NCBI RefSeq assembly: GCF_008629695.1 | Contig: NZ_VWSH01000001.1 | Location: 275,990 to 339,989, forward strand | From: Taibaiella lutea | GTDB taxonomy: Bacteria > Bacteroidota > Bacteroidia > Chitinophagales > Chitinophagaceae | Direction of reading: 5' to 3' | Length of the DNA: 64,000 nucleotides | Part shown: positions 36,507 to 45,908 of the stretch, in pieces | Layout of the letters: the number at the start of each line of letters is the position of its first letter | Position numbering within the stretch: the stretch's first letter is position 1 | The notes under the pieces: generated by a model | The model's input: only the letters and a program-made list of their open reading frames with translations | The model's database searches: none | Told to the model about the DNA's origin: nothing | Position numbers and translations under genes: made by a program

Positions 36507-37466
36507 ATGGAAGAAGAAATGTACATATTGATTGCAAAATCACTGAACCGGGAAGCAGATGCTGCCGAACAGCAGCAATTAGAGGACTGGTTAAATGAAG
36601 ATATAGCTAATAGTGACATTTATGAAAATATGAAGGCCGTCTGGCAGGAAACAGATACCTTGTTTAACAAGCCCGAATTTGATGTAACTGCCGCCTGGGA
36701 AAATGTAGCTTCGGAAACAATCCATAAAACAACAGAAAAAAAAACAATAACATTCCGTAAGTGGATTACGATAAGTTCTGCCGTAGCAGCACTTTTGCTT
36801 ATCGTATTTGCGATAAAGGTTTTCACTACAGAAGATTGGATAAGTGTTACGGCAGATAAAAAAATGATGGTTGTCAATCTGCCCGATAATTCCAAAGTAA
36901 GGCTGGAAGCGGGCAGCACATTAAAATATCCAAAAACATTTTCTAAAGAACACAGAAATGTAAGCCTGCAGGGAAAGGCTTTTTTTGATATTATTCACAA
37001 AGAAGAGCAACCATTTACAGTCGATGCGAATACAGTTGACGTAAGTGTTTTGGGAACCTCATTTTATGTAACAACCGATGATGCAAAAGCGACAGTTACC
37101 GTTACAACCGGTAAAGTTGCAATGATGCCAAAAGATCATTCCGATAAAATAATATTGACTCCGGGAAACAAAGGCATATTCAAAGATCACAAATTCAATG
37201 TTGTAAGCGATACCAATTTCGTCTATTACCAACAGGGATTACTGGAATTTAAAGGTGTATCATTTGCCAATGCCTTGTCAACCATTGCTGCTGTAACGAA
37301 TTCAGTTATTTCTATGGATAAAAACCTAAGTAATACTGTTCAACAACAGCTTATAGAAATTTCATTCCGCGATCAGCAACTGGAGAAAATGCTGGATGAG
37401 ATTTGTCTCATCACCAATACCCGTTGGAAAAAAGATAAGGAGCAATACATTATTTACGGCAGGTAA
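36507..37466 (+). CDS. FecR-type anti-sigma factor
   Basis: 319 residues. Cytosolic sigma-binding part (1-83), one membrane segment (about 86-106, ITISSAVAALLLIVFAIKVF), periplasmic FecR domain (about 115-210, LPDNSKVRLEAGSTLKYPKTF) and a C-terminal DUF4974 domain (about 245-319) seen in Bacteroidota FecR proteins. Begins 12 bp after the sigma gene. Passes the signal of the TonB-dependent receptor to the sigma factor. Confidence 0.93.
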   Translation: MEEEMYILIAKSLNREADAAEQQQLEDWLNEDIANSDIYENMKAVWQETDTLFNKPEFDVTAAWENVASETIHKTTEKKTITFRKWITISSAVAALLLIVFAIKVFTTEDWISVTADKKMMVVNLPDNSKVRLEAGSTLKYPKTFSKEHRNVSLQGKAFFDIIHKEEQPFTVDANTVDVSVLGTSFYVTTDDAKATVTVTTGKVAMMPKDHSDKIILTPGNKGIFKDHKFNVVSDTNFVYYQQGLLEFKGVSFANALSTIAAVTNSVISMDKNLSNTVQQQLIEISFRDQQLEKMLDEICLITNTRWKKDKEQYIIYGR

Positions 37467-37477
37467 ACCTATACAGT

Positions 37478-40030
37478 ATGGGCAAAAAATTACTATTACT
37501 CTTCCTTCTTGTATTTTTCACTATCTATTGTAACGCACAGTTATTATCTACAGCCTATACGCCATCTTTCAACAAAGGGAAAATCAAGCGTTTCTTAGAA
37601 GACATTAAGACTCATACAAATATTGCGATTTCCTATAGCGATGCTATTATAAATATCAAAAAGAAAGTAGTGCTTAACGGAGATGAACATACCGTTGGCG
37701 CTGTGTTACACAAGATTTTTGAAACATTCCCTATTACATTGAAAGAAAGTGATGGCAGGATATTAGTCGTTCCTGCAACAGATGAAACAATCCCCCCCGC
37801 TGCACGAAAAGAAATGACCATAAGCGGCTTTGTAAAAGACGGCAGCAATAAAGAAGTATTGATAGGCGCGTCTGTATACATTCCCGAAACCGGAAGCGGC
37901 GCAATGGCTAATAACTTTGGTTTTTATAGCCTCACATTGCCTGAAGGAAAATACAATATGGTGGTGAGCTATGTTGGCTACAAAAGCGAAAAAGCACTTA
38001 TTTCGACCGGCGGACAGAAGGATATTCTACTTGAAAACGATGCGCATATTGAAGAAATAAAAATCGTTGAAAAGGTTCCTGTACCCGAAGACCACACTAA
38101 TTTAGGACCAAAGGATATTACTTTTTATACAAGTCTGCTGGGCGACAATGATATTATAAAATCACTGCAACATCTTCCCGGTGTACAATCTGCAGCAGAT
38201 GGCACTACCAGTTTAATTGTAAGAGGCGGCGATCCGGGACAAAACCTGAATCTGCTTGACGGCGTACCTCTTTATTATACAGATCACTTTTATGGCATCA
38301 GCTCCATCTTCAATACCGATGCTTTAAAGACAGTGGATTTTTATTCGGGTTCTTTTCCCGCCCGCTATGGTGGACGGTTATCATCCATTATAGATGTAAA
38401 TACCAAAGACGGCAACATGGAACATTGGGGCGGCGTGGGTAAAATTGGCTTACTGAACAGCAGCCTGAGCCTTGAAGGACCAATCATTAAAAACAAAGCC
38501 TCCATAATAGTTACAGCCCGCCGTTCCTGGCTTGATCTTTTGTGGCGGCCTTTTACCAACGATTTGGGTGTTAATTTTTATGATATCAATGCCAAAGTCA
38601 ATTATGAAATCAATGCATCCAACCGTATATTTTTAAGTGTTTATAACGGAAGGGACATGTTCAGGGTAAGAAATGATGGCGGCGTAGATATGCGGGCGTT
38701 CTGGGGCAACACCTTCGTGGCTTTTAAATGGAACACAGTTCTTAATCCTAAAGTATTTTTAAACAGCACAGCAACTTACAGCATTTACAGTTTTGAACAA
38801 CAGGATATTCAATATGCCGAAACACCTGATTCTTCAGGCAATCTCACCTCTTACAAATACAACGGCCTGTCTAAAGTCACAGAAAGAACTATTAAATCAC
38901 AATTGTATTGGTATCTCAATACAAAACATAAAATTGAAACAGGCATTAAATATTCCAATGCTGATTTTTCCCCTTCTACCGTAACTTTTGCGGATGGCAC
39001 CTCGGGTGTAATAGGAGATGCAACACCGGCTCATAAGTTCCTTTCCAATGAAGCAGTGTTGTATATGGAAGATGAATGGAAGCCGACTTCCAAATGGAAA
39101 ATAAGAGCAGGGCTGCATTGGGCAAACTGGTTCAATGAAGATTTCAATTATTCAAGCCTGCAACCGCGTCTGTACATTTCATACATGCCTTCCGAACATA
39201 TTTCTTTTTATGGTTCCGCGACAAAGATGGCGCAGTTCCTTCATTTACTCAGTAACAATACTTCAGGGTTTCCTACAGATTTCTGGTTGCCAAGCACTGC
39301 TTCCATCAAACCTGAAACTTCTTTGTTGGGAAATGCAGGCATTCGTGTTAAAGGCAACAATGGCTTCTGGATTAGTGTAGAAGGTTATTATAAGAAATTG
39401 CAAAACCTGGTTACTTATCGCGGCGGAACCAACATTTTCGAAAACCCTTCGCAATGGGAAGACAGACTTACACAAGGCAAAGGATGGAGTTACGGTTCAG
39501 AATTCATGATAAGCAAAACTGCCGATAAATATAAGCTTACGCTGGCTTATACGCTTTCGTGGAGCTTCAGGCAATTTGACAAATTGAATTATGGCGAGTC
39601 ATTTCCATATAGATATGACAGAAGGCATAACCTGCATATTGACGCAAGATATACCATCAGGAAAGGAATTGATTTTTCTGCAGGCTGGACTTATATGAGC
39701 GGAGAAGCCATTACCCTACCCGATCAGGCATATCCCGATTTCGACAATAACCTGTTGCATAATTACGTGAACTACGGCTACACTTTCAACTATACTGCCT
39801 GGAATAATTACCGCCTGCCCGCCATTCACAGGTTAGACCTTGCTGTTAATTTCATTAAAAAGAGAGGAGCGCGATTCGAACGTACGCTTACCATCGGAAT
39901 ATATAATGCTTACGGACGCAGCAATCTGGTAGCAACATCTTTAGAACAGGACGATCAGGGTACTTTTCAGTTGAAAGGCTATACAATCGGCCGCTTTATA
40001 CCCACTATTTGCTACAGGCTTCAATTCTGA
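37478..40030 (+). CDS. TonB-dependent outer-membrane receptor with STN and carboxypeptidase-like domains
   Basis: 850 residues. Signal peptide (about 1-20, CNAQ). N-terminal STN/secretin-like signalling domain (about 25-105), then a carboxypeptidase-regulatory-like beta sandwich (about 115-195, GFVKDGSNKEVLIGASVYIPETGSGAMANNFGFYS), plug with LPGVQSAADGTTSLIVRGGDPGQNLNLLDGVPLY, and a barrel to the terminal F. The STN domain suits signalling to the upstream FecR. Substrate unknown; not clearly SusC, as no SusD gene follows but a DUF4249 lipoprotein does. Confidence 0.93.
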   Translation: MGKKLLLLFLLVFFTIYCNAQLLSTAYTPSFNKGKIKRFLEDIKTHTNIAISYSDAIINIKKKVVLNGDEHTVGAVLHKIFETFPITLKESDGRILVVPATDETIPPAARKEMTISGFVKDGSNKEVLIGASVYIPETGSGAMANNFGFYSLTLPEGKYNMVVSYVGYKSEKALISTGGQKDILLENDAHIEEIKIVEKVPVPEDHTNLGPKDITFYTSLLGDNDIIKSLQHLPGVQSAADGTTSLIVRGGDPGQNLNLLDGVPLYYTDHFYGISSIFNTDALKTVDFYSGSFPARYGGRLSSIIDVNTKDGNMEHWGGVGKIGLLNSSLSLEGPIIKNKASIIVTARRSWLDLLWRPFTNDLGVNFYDINAKVNYEINASNRIFLSVYNGRDMFRVRNDGGVDMRAFWGNTFVAFKWNTVLNPKVFLNSTATYSIYSFEQQDIQYAETPDSSGNLTSYKYNGLSKVTERTIKSQLYWYLNTKHKIETGIKYSNADFSPSTVTFADGTSGVIGDATPAHKFLSNEAVLYMEDEWKPTSKWKIRAGLHWANWFNEDFNYSSLQPRLYISYMPSEHISFYGSATKMAQFLHLLSNNTSGFPTDFWLPSTASIKPETSLLGNAGIRVKGNNGFWISVEGYYKKLQNLVTYRGGTNIFENPSQWEDRLTQGKGWSYGSEFMISKTADKYKLTLAYTLSWSFRQFDKLNYGESFPYRYDRRHNLHIDARYTIRKGIDFSAGWTYMSGEAITLPDQAYPDFDNNLLHNYVNYGYTFNYTAWNNYRLPAIHRLDLAVNFIKKRGARFERTLTIGIYNAYGRSNLVATSLEQDDQGTFQLKGYTIGRFIPTICYRLQF

Positions 40031-40034
40031 TATC

Positions 40035-41057
40035 ATGAAAATAAGAAACATTACATACTTACTTGTTTGTTGCTGTTTATGCCTGATAGCTGCATGTGAC
40101 AAAAAACTAATGCTCCCTTCAACAGAAAATCAGAAGATAGTTTTACTGGGCGAACTTGTTGCCGGCGACAGTATGAAGATAAGAGCAGGAATGAGCACTG
40201 TGATACAATCGGGCGCGATGATGAACGAAGAACTGATACAAAATCTTAGTATAAATATAAAAGACGGTGCAAATAATACAACTCAATTATCAGGAGCCGA
40301 AGATGATCTTTCTATCACAGAGCATACGGTTTCTTTTTCATCAGGGCAATTAACACAGGCCGGCAATAAATATGAAATCAGGGCAAGCCATCCCGAACTG
40401 GGGACAGCCTATGCAAACATTATTATTCCCAATCCTTTCAATGCCGATATTACAGATACGCTAAGTACCGAATACAACGGTGAAAACTGTTTACAGGTTA
40501 ATATTCAGATAAATGACAATGCGGAAAACAACTTCTATGTTGTCGAAGTATTACAACAACCTTTCACCTTGGAACCTGCATTCCTGTTTAACGGGCAATG
40601 GTTTAAGACAAGTGAAAATTTCAGTCTTTACGATAGCCTGATAAATGCAGGCGTTACCGTGGAGGAAAAGCTTGACAGCTTTTATACCCAAATGTTGAAC
40701 CGCATTACCTTTTATACTACAGATGCACAAAGTGAGCATTTATTGAATGGCAACAGTAAGACTTTATGCAGAAGAGTTTTATTATACGACAAAAGCTTTA
40801 ATGGCAGTGCGCACTTAACATCTATATTATTACCAAAATCTCAGATAAATCCGTTTCCCGGCAGCGGTTTAAGGACGCTCATACAAGTAAAATCTGTTGC
40901 TGAAGATTATTTTCTTTACCTGAAGGGATATGAACAATACGATCCTTTCTCAGGATTTTCAAACACCAATACGCCGGTCAGGCTTACCGGAAATATAACA
41001 AATGGCGTAGGCATGATTGGAGGTGTATATAAGAGAACATTTACTTATCAGTTTTAA
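40035..41057 (+). CDS. DUF4249 outer-membrane lipoprotein
   Basis: 340 residues. Lipoprotein signal with lipobox around LIAAC (Cys21). Body matches DUF4249, a beta-rich family usually encoded directly after a TonB-dependent receptor, as here (4 bp after the stop). Probably a surface-exposed partner that captures the ligand. Last gene of the operon. Confidence 0.88.
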   Translation: MKIRNITYLLVCCCLCLIAACDKKLMLPSTENQKIVLLGELVAGDSMKIRAGMSTVIQSGAMMNEELIQNLSINIKDGANNTTQLSGAEDDLSITEHTVSFSSGQLTQAGNKYEIRASHPELGTAYANIIIPNPFNADITDTLSTEYNGENCLQVNIQINDNAENNFYVVEVLQQPFTLEPAFLFNGQWFKTSENFSLYDSLINAGVTVEEKLDSFYTQMLNRITFYTTDAQSEHLLNGNSKTLCRRVLLYDKSFNGSAHLTSILLPKSQINPFPGSGLRTLIQVKSVAEDYFLYLKGYEQYDPFSGFSNTNTPVRLTGNITNGVGMIGGVYKRTFTYQF

Positions 41058-41193
41058 TTGCGGCATACCTTCTTTGAAAGATGAATACGTTGGCCGGTCA
41101 ATAGTTATTCACATTGCGATATACCTTATGAATTTAAAAAGGGAAATATTGCATCTTTGCGCTTATTGAATTTTAATTTGCGTTTCCATAATT

Positions 41194-43314
41194 ATGAAGG
41201 TTTGTATTGCAGAAAAACCAAGTGTGGCACGGGATATTGCTGAAATTTTGGGAGCCAGGCAACGTAAAGATGGTTATTATGAAGGCAATGACTATCAGGT
41301 TACCTGGACATTCGGGCATTTCTGTACTTTAAAGGAACCGCATGATTATTATGATCAATGGAAATACTGGCGGCTGGAAGATTTGCCTATGATTCCTTCA
41401 GGGTTTGGCATCAAACTGATTGAAAATGCAGGAGTCAAGAAACAGTTCAATATTATTCAGACTTTATTGAATCAATGCGAAGAGGTTATTAACTGCGGTG
41501 ATGCCGGACAAGAAGGGGAACTTATACAGCGTTGGGTTTTATTGAAAGCGCAATGTAAAGCACCTGTCAAAAGATTATGGATTTCCTCACTTACGGAAGA
41601 AGCCATCAAAGAAGGATTTAAAAAATTAAAACCCGCCGCCGATTACGATAATTTATATGCCGCCGGAAGTGCGCGTGCCATTGGTGATTGGCTCTTGGGC
41701 ATGAATGCAACACGCTTATTCACCAAAAAATTTGCAAAAGAAAAAACGGTACTGTCCATTGGCCGCGTTCAGACGCCTACACTCGCCATGATTGTACAAC
41801 GTCAGAAGGAAATCAATGCTTTTGTAATGGAAGAGTATTGGGAGCTGAAAACCATTTACAGGGAAACGGAATTTACTGCTACCATTGACCGTCTTACAAA
41901 TGAAGAAAAGGCCGTAAAAGGCGTAGATTACCTTAAGCAGCATTTATTTGAAATTACATCTTTTGAAAAGAAAGAAGGCAAAGAAGGTAACCCGCGCCTG
42001 TTTGATTTGACAGGGCTGCAGGTGGAAGCCAACAAAAAGTTCGGCTATTCTGCAGAGGACACCTTAAAATATGTCCAGAATTTATACGAAAAGAAACTGG
42101 TCACTTATCCGAGAGTGGATACCACTTATCTTTCGGAAGACCTGCATTCCAGGATTGAAGGTATTATGCGCAGCATGGTTCATTATACCACACTTACGGC
42201 ACCTGTTCTTTCAAAGCCTATACCAAAGCTGAAAGCTGTTTTCGACGATAAGAAAATCACCGATCACCATGCTATCATTCCGACAGAAATACCGCCTAAC
42301 GGTCTTTCTGTGCCGGAGGAAAAACGCGTGTATGATTTGATAGCAAGAAGATTCATTGCGGTATTTTATCCTGAATGTAAAGTATCAAATACAACGGTGC
42401 TTGGTATTGTTGGTCAGATTGGATTTAAAGCAACGGGCAAGCAGATACTGGAATTAGGCTGGAAAGAAATTTATCAGCATGATCAGCAAAAAGACGAAAA
42501 TGAAGAAGCAGAAAAAGTAATGCCTGTATTTGAGGTCGGAGAAAAAGGGCCGCATGAGCCAAGGGTACATAAAGGCAAAACATCACCGCCGAAACCTTAT
42601 ACAGAGGCCACTTTACTGCGTGCCATGGAAACCGCCGGCAAACAGGTAGAAGATGAATCGGTAAGGGAATTGCTGAAAGACAATGGTATAGGAAGGCCTT
42701 CTACACGCGCCAATATCATAGAAACTTTATTCAAGCGTAAGTATATCGAAAAGAAAAAGAAAAATCTTTTTGCCACACAAACCGGAATGGATTTAATCGA
42801 CACTATTCCGAATGAACTGCTGAAAAGCGCTGAACTGACAGGCGTTTGGGAGTCAAAACTACGCCAGATTGAGAAAGGGGCTTATGATGCGGCCTTGTTT
42901 AAACAAGAACTGATTCAAATGGTTATTGATCTTACACAGGAAATAAAATACAGCCATAACAAGATTATCAGTATTGCAGAAAACAAACCTGCAACAAAGA
43001 AACCATTTGTTGAAAAACAAGAAGAAAAAACGTTCAAACCAAAGCTCAGTCTGGATACTATGAATTGTCCTAAGTGTAATAATTTCGCATTAAAAAAAGG
43101 AAATATGGCGTATGGCTGTGCAGATTTCGGTAATTGCGGTTTTAAAATTCCGTTTGAATTATTCGGGAAAAAACTCACTGAAAAACAGCTTATTGATTTA
43201 ATATCAAAAAAGAAAACAGGAAAGATAAAAGGCTTGAAAATGGATGCGGAAGCGGCTGAACAAGAAGCAAGAATAACGATGAATAATAATTTTCAGTTTG
43301 AAATCACGCAATAG
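41194..43314 (+). CDS. topB: DNA topoisomerase III (type IA)
   Basis: 706 residues. N-terminal TOPRIM domain; the acidic motif is Asp103-Ala-Gly105-Gln-Glu107-Gly-Glu109 (GDAGQEGE), so the second Asp of the usual DxDxxGE is Gly. Catalytic Tyr305 lies in LVTYPRVDTTYLS. GRVQTPTLAMIVQRQ and TRANIIETL are family blocks. C-terminal zinc-ribbon-like unit with Cys625, Cys628, Cys642 and Cys648. Single-strand passage enzyme that resolves recombination and replication intermediates. The full chain looks intact and chromosomal; no plasmid or conjugation genes are near. Confidence 0.93.
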   Translation: MKVCIAEKPSVARDIAEILGARQRKDGYYEGNDYQVTWTFGHFCTLKEPHDYYDQWKYWRLEDLPMIPSGFGIKLIENAGVKKQFNIIQTLLNQCEEVINCGDAGQEGELIQRWVLLKAQCKAPVKRLWISSLTEEAIKEGFKKLKPAADYDNLYAAGSARAIGDWLLGMNATRLFTKKFAKEKTVLSIGRVQTPTLAMIVQRQKEINAFVMEEYWELKTIYRETEFTATIDRLTNEEKAVKGVDYLKQHLFEITSFEKKEGKEGNPRLFDLTGLQVEANKKFGYSAEDTLKYVQNLYEKKLVTYPRVDTTYLSEDLHSRIEGIMRSMVHYTTLTAPVLSKPIPKLKAVFDDKKITDHHAIIPTEIPPNGLSVPEEKRVYDLIARRFIAVFYPECKVSNTTVLGIVGQIGFKATGKQILELGWKEIYQHDQQKDENEEAEKVMPVFEVGEKGPHEPRVHKGKTSPPKPYTEATLLRAMETAGKQVEDESVRELLKDNGIGRPSTRANIIETLFKRKYIEKKKKNLFATQTGMDLIDTIPNELLKSAELTGVWESKLRQIEKGAYDAALFKQELIQMVIDLTQEIKYSHNKIISIAENKPATKKPFVEKQEEKTFKPKLSLDTMNCPKCNNFALKKGNMAYGCADFGNCGFKIPFELFGKKLTEKQLIDLISKKKTGKIKGLKMDAEAAEQEARITMNNNFQFEITQ

Positions 43315-43321
43315 CAAGTTA

Positions 43322-43352
43322 TTGCCCAACCCTTTTATTTTTTTTAATTTTG
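43322..43352 (+). promoter_or_regulatory. Promoter of the methyltransferase gene
   Basis: TTG (43322-43324) and TAATTTTG (43345-43352), 20 bp apart, match the Bacteroidota -33/-7 pattern and lie 17 bp before a TTG start at 43370. Confidence 0.55.
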
Positions 43353-43369
43353 AAAATAAATATCAGATT

Positions 43370-44137
43370 TTGACTTCTCACAATAACAATACGACCCGCT
43401 TCAGCAATCGTGTGGATGATTACGTAAAGTACCGTCCCGGCTACCCTGCTGCAATGCTCCGCTTTTTGCAGGAAAACTACAATCTTGATTCGACAAAGAT
43501 CATAGCAGACATTGGTTCCGGTACAGGCATATCGAGCGCCTATTTTTTAGAAGCAGGCTATCAGGTAATGGGGGTTGAGCCAAATCCCGAAATGCGTGAA
43601 AAATCAGTCGAATTATTACAACATTTCCCTTTGTTCAAAGCAGTTGACGGAACTGCTGAAACGACGACACTTAACAGTGATTCAGTCGATGTGATTATTA
43701 GCGGACAAGCATTTCATTGGTTTGATGTAGTAAAAGCAAAAGAAGAGTTTAAAAGGATATTAAGGCCCGACAGCTTACTCATTTTGTTTTGGAATGAAAG
43801 GTTGCAAAGCTCTGATTTTGAAAAAGAATACGATGCGCTTATTGTAAAACATGCCATCGACTATGTGAAGGTGGATCACAGACGAATAGACTGGGATAGT
43901 ATCGAAACATTTTACACACCACACCAGGTTGAATTAAAAGAATTCCCGAACTATCAGGTATTTGATTTTGAAGGATTAAAAGGAAGATTATTATCGTCTT
44001 CTTATATGCCGCAGAAAGGTGATAAAGGATATGACGCTATGGTGGCGGATTTGAAGCAGCTATACGACAAGTATCAACAGCATGATTCGATTACGATTAA
44101 TTACGCAACCAAAATCTATATTGGTAAACTGACCTGA
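43370..44137 (+). CDS. Class I SAM-dependent methyltransferase
   Basis: 255 residues from a TTG at 43370; an ATG at 43298 is in frame but would overlap the topB end and place the promoter inside the gene. The family N-terminus TTRFSNRVDDYVKYRPGYP follows this TTG directly. SAM-binding motif I is IADIGSGTGISS; VEPNPEM follows. C-terminus has helical cap. The layout matches small-molecule methyltransferases of the Methyltransf_11 type. Substrate unknown. Confidence 0.88.
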   Translation: MTSHNNNTTRFSNRVDDYVKYRPGYPAAMLRFLQENYNLDSTKIIADIGSGTGISSAYFLEAGYQVMGVEPNPEMREKSVELLQHFPLFKAVDGTAETTTLNSDSVDVIISGQAFHWFDVVKAKEEFKRILRPDSLLILFWNERLQSSDFEKEYDALIVKHAIDYVKVDHRRIDWDSIETFYTPHQVELKEFPNYQVFDFEGLKGRLLSSSYMPQKGDKGYDAMVADLKQLYDKYQQHDSITINYATKIYIGKLT

Positions 44138-44150
44138 TATTTCATTCCAA

Positions 44151-44612
44151 ATGTTTGAGAGTTTAGAACTTTATTTTAAAGGTATATGGCAATTTGAAAG
44201 AGAAATTATTTTTTCAGATTCGAGCAGGCAATATGCCAAAGCTAATGGAGAAGCCACATTTGAGCAATTAACCATCGTCGGAAACGAATTGAATTACAGA
44301 GAAAACGGAAAGGTATTTTTAGAAAATGCGGGGAGGGGAACTTCCTTTTTCCGGGCTTATAAATATGTTGTTACCGATGATGGTTTGGATATTTACTTTC
44401 AGGATGAACTGACGCAAAACTTTAATATTTATCAGAGCTATATTTACCAAAGCGGATCCCACAGCCTGATAGCAAGGGATAAGCATCTTTGTAATAAAGA
44501 CATTTATGAAGGAAGATTCCTGTTAAACGATGCATCGCATTTTGTCCATACTACATTGATTAAAGGGCCGCACAAAGATTATTTCATCACAACACATTTT
44601 AACAAACTGTGA
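44151..44612 (+). CDS. DUF6314-like protein
   Basis: 153 residues, cytosolic, about 12 bp after the methyltransferase and probably co-transcribed. Beta-barrel-like pattern: GIWQFEREII, GEATFEQLTI, LNYRENGKVFLENAG, DIYFQDELTQNF, DIYEGRFLL and the end KGPHKDYFITTHF, which recalls DUF6314. Function unknown. Confidence 0.65.
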   Translation: MFESLELYFKGIWQFEREIIFSDSSRQYAKANGEATFEQLTIVGNELNYRENGKVFLENAGRGTSFFRAYKYVVTDDGLDIYFQDELTQNFNIYQSYIYQSGSHSLIARDKHLCNKDIYEGRFLLNDASHFVHTTLIKGPHKDYFITTHFNKL

Positions 44613-44635
44613 GAAGTTTCACTTTAAAAGCATAA

Positions 44636-44658
44636 AAGAGGCCTCTGTCGGGCCTTTC
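44636..44658 (+). terminator. Weak terminator after the DUF6314-like gene
   Basis: AAGAGGCC pairs with GGCCTTTC around a short loop and is followed by a modest T-rich stretch. Confidence 0.45.
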
Positions 44659-44791
44659 AACCAACCACACTATCGCATGAAATAGCTTCTCTCTTCGATA
44701 TTATTTATTTCTTTTATTAAGGAATAGAACAAACAGGCCGGATATACGATTGGATTACTTTAATTTTGAAAAAACCAATATTCTATTTATT

Positions 44792-45013
44792 ATGCCAGCA
44801 CTCAGTAATTACCTTTTAAAAGAATTATCGCAATTATACTGTATCGACCACCGCATACCGGCCAATGTTTTTATCAATGAAGAAGGGTTTATAACTTATA
44901 CAACCTGTTGTGATGTGCTTCACCAAAGCCTTTCAGACGCACAGGATATTTTAAGAAGCCAATTTCAAAGTCTTCCGCGTGAAGAACAAAGCAAGTACAT
45001 GCCGGTAGCATAA
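44792..45013 (+). CDS. Small conserved-looking protein, unrecognised
   Basis: 73 residues from the ATG at 44792 (MPALSNYLLKELSQLYCIDH); an upstream start would run through the -7-like TAATTTTG at 44761-44768. Coding look is good: amphipathic helices, a Cys-Cys pair (TTCCDVL), and YMPVA at the end. No family recognised. Confidence 0.5.
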   Translation: MPALSNYLLKELSQLYCIDHRIPANVFINEEGFITYTTCCDVLHQSLSDAQDILRSQFQSLPREEQSKYMPVA

Positions 45014-45075
45014 AGCAATGTCTGAATATTCTGACGCTCCTTTCAGAATATTGACGAACTTGCATGCGCTGACTA

Positions 45076-45687
45076 ATGCATTTTATGCCGGAACAATTCA
45101 AGTATTACATCGTTTACAAACCTTACAACATGGTGTCACAATTTGTGAGCCCTGATGCCGTAAGGCTTTTAGGCGACCTTGATTTTGAATTTCCCGAAGG
45201 GACACATGCCATCGGCCGTCTGGACAGCAATTCAGAAGGCTTATTGATACTGACAACCAATAAAAAAGTTACCAAGTTATTATTTGAAGGCAAACAGGCA
45301 CATGAGCGTACTTATCTGGTGCAGGTAAGAAACGTAATTACCGAAGAAAGACTGGAAGCATTGAAATATGGTGTGGACATTGAAGTAAAAGAAGGCAATG
45401 TTTATCGCGCCAAACCTGTAGATGCTCAAATGGCAGGGGCCCCCGAAAATTTTGAACAATTATTTCCGCATTACCATCACGTACCGCATTCCTGGATAAC
45501 CATAACTTTAACTGAAGGTAAGTTTCATCAGGTACGTAAAATGGTGAAGGCCATTAAGCACCCATGCAAAAGGCTTATAAGAGTTTCCATTGAAGATTTA
45601 TTATTGGGCGATATGAAGCCGGGAGAAGTAAGGGAACTGGAGGAAGCAGATTTTTTTAATAAGTTGAATATAGATTATCAACAATAA
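45076..45687 (+). CDS. rluE: 23S rRNA pseudouridine synthase, RluE/RsuA type
   Basis: 203 residues. Short RsuA/RluB/E/F form without S4 domain. Catalytic Asp50 in GRLDSNSEGLLILT; later blocks ITLTEGKFHQVRKMVKAIKHPCKRLIRVSI match the family. Start may be ATG at 45076 or 45085 (MPEQFKYYIVYKPYN). Modifies a uridine in 23S rRNA near the E. coli U2457 site if RluE; subfamily is inferred from length and motifs. Confidence 0.85.
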   Translation: MHFMPEQFKYYIVYKPYNMVSQFVSPDAVRLLGDLDFEFPEGTHAIGRLDSNSEGLLILTTNKKVTKLLFEGKQAHERTYLVQVRNVITEERLEALKYGVDIEVKEGNVYRAKPVDAQMAGAPENFEQLFPHYHHVPHSWITITLTEGKFHQVRKMVKAIKHPCKRLIRVSIEDLLLGDMKPGEVRELEEADFFNKLNIDYQQ

Positions 45688-45704
45688 TTTCAATAAAAAG
45701 TATC

Positions 45705-45862
45705 CGTCATCTCGACCGAAGTGTTTTATGAAGCGAAGCGGAATAAAACACAGAGCGGAGAGATCTCCCAGACGTTAAGTTAACTCAGCCTTAGGGAGAT
45801 CTCTCCGCTTCATAAAAATCAATTGCTATCGCTGCTTGATTTTTATTCCGGTCGAGATGACG
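45705..45862. repeat. 158-nt hairpin-forming intergenic repeat
   Basis: Outer arms CGTCATCTCGACCG (45705-45718) and its exact complement (45849-45862); inner arms AGCGGAGAGATCTCCC (45754-45769) and complement (45794-45809). Partial pairing between (GTTTTATGAAGCG / CTTCATAAAA). The outer/inner motif set is of the kind seen as dispersed intergenic elements in Bacteroidota; copy number is not visible here. It also lies between convergent genes where it could terminate. Confidence 0.75.
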
Positions 45863-45908
45863 AACGCTTTATGTAGCGGGAGCTTTTTGTTTATTGAACT
45901 TCTTTTGA

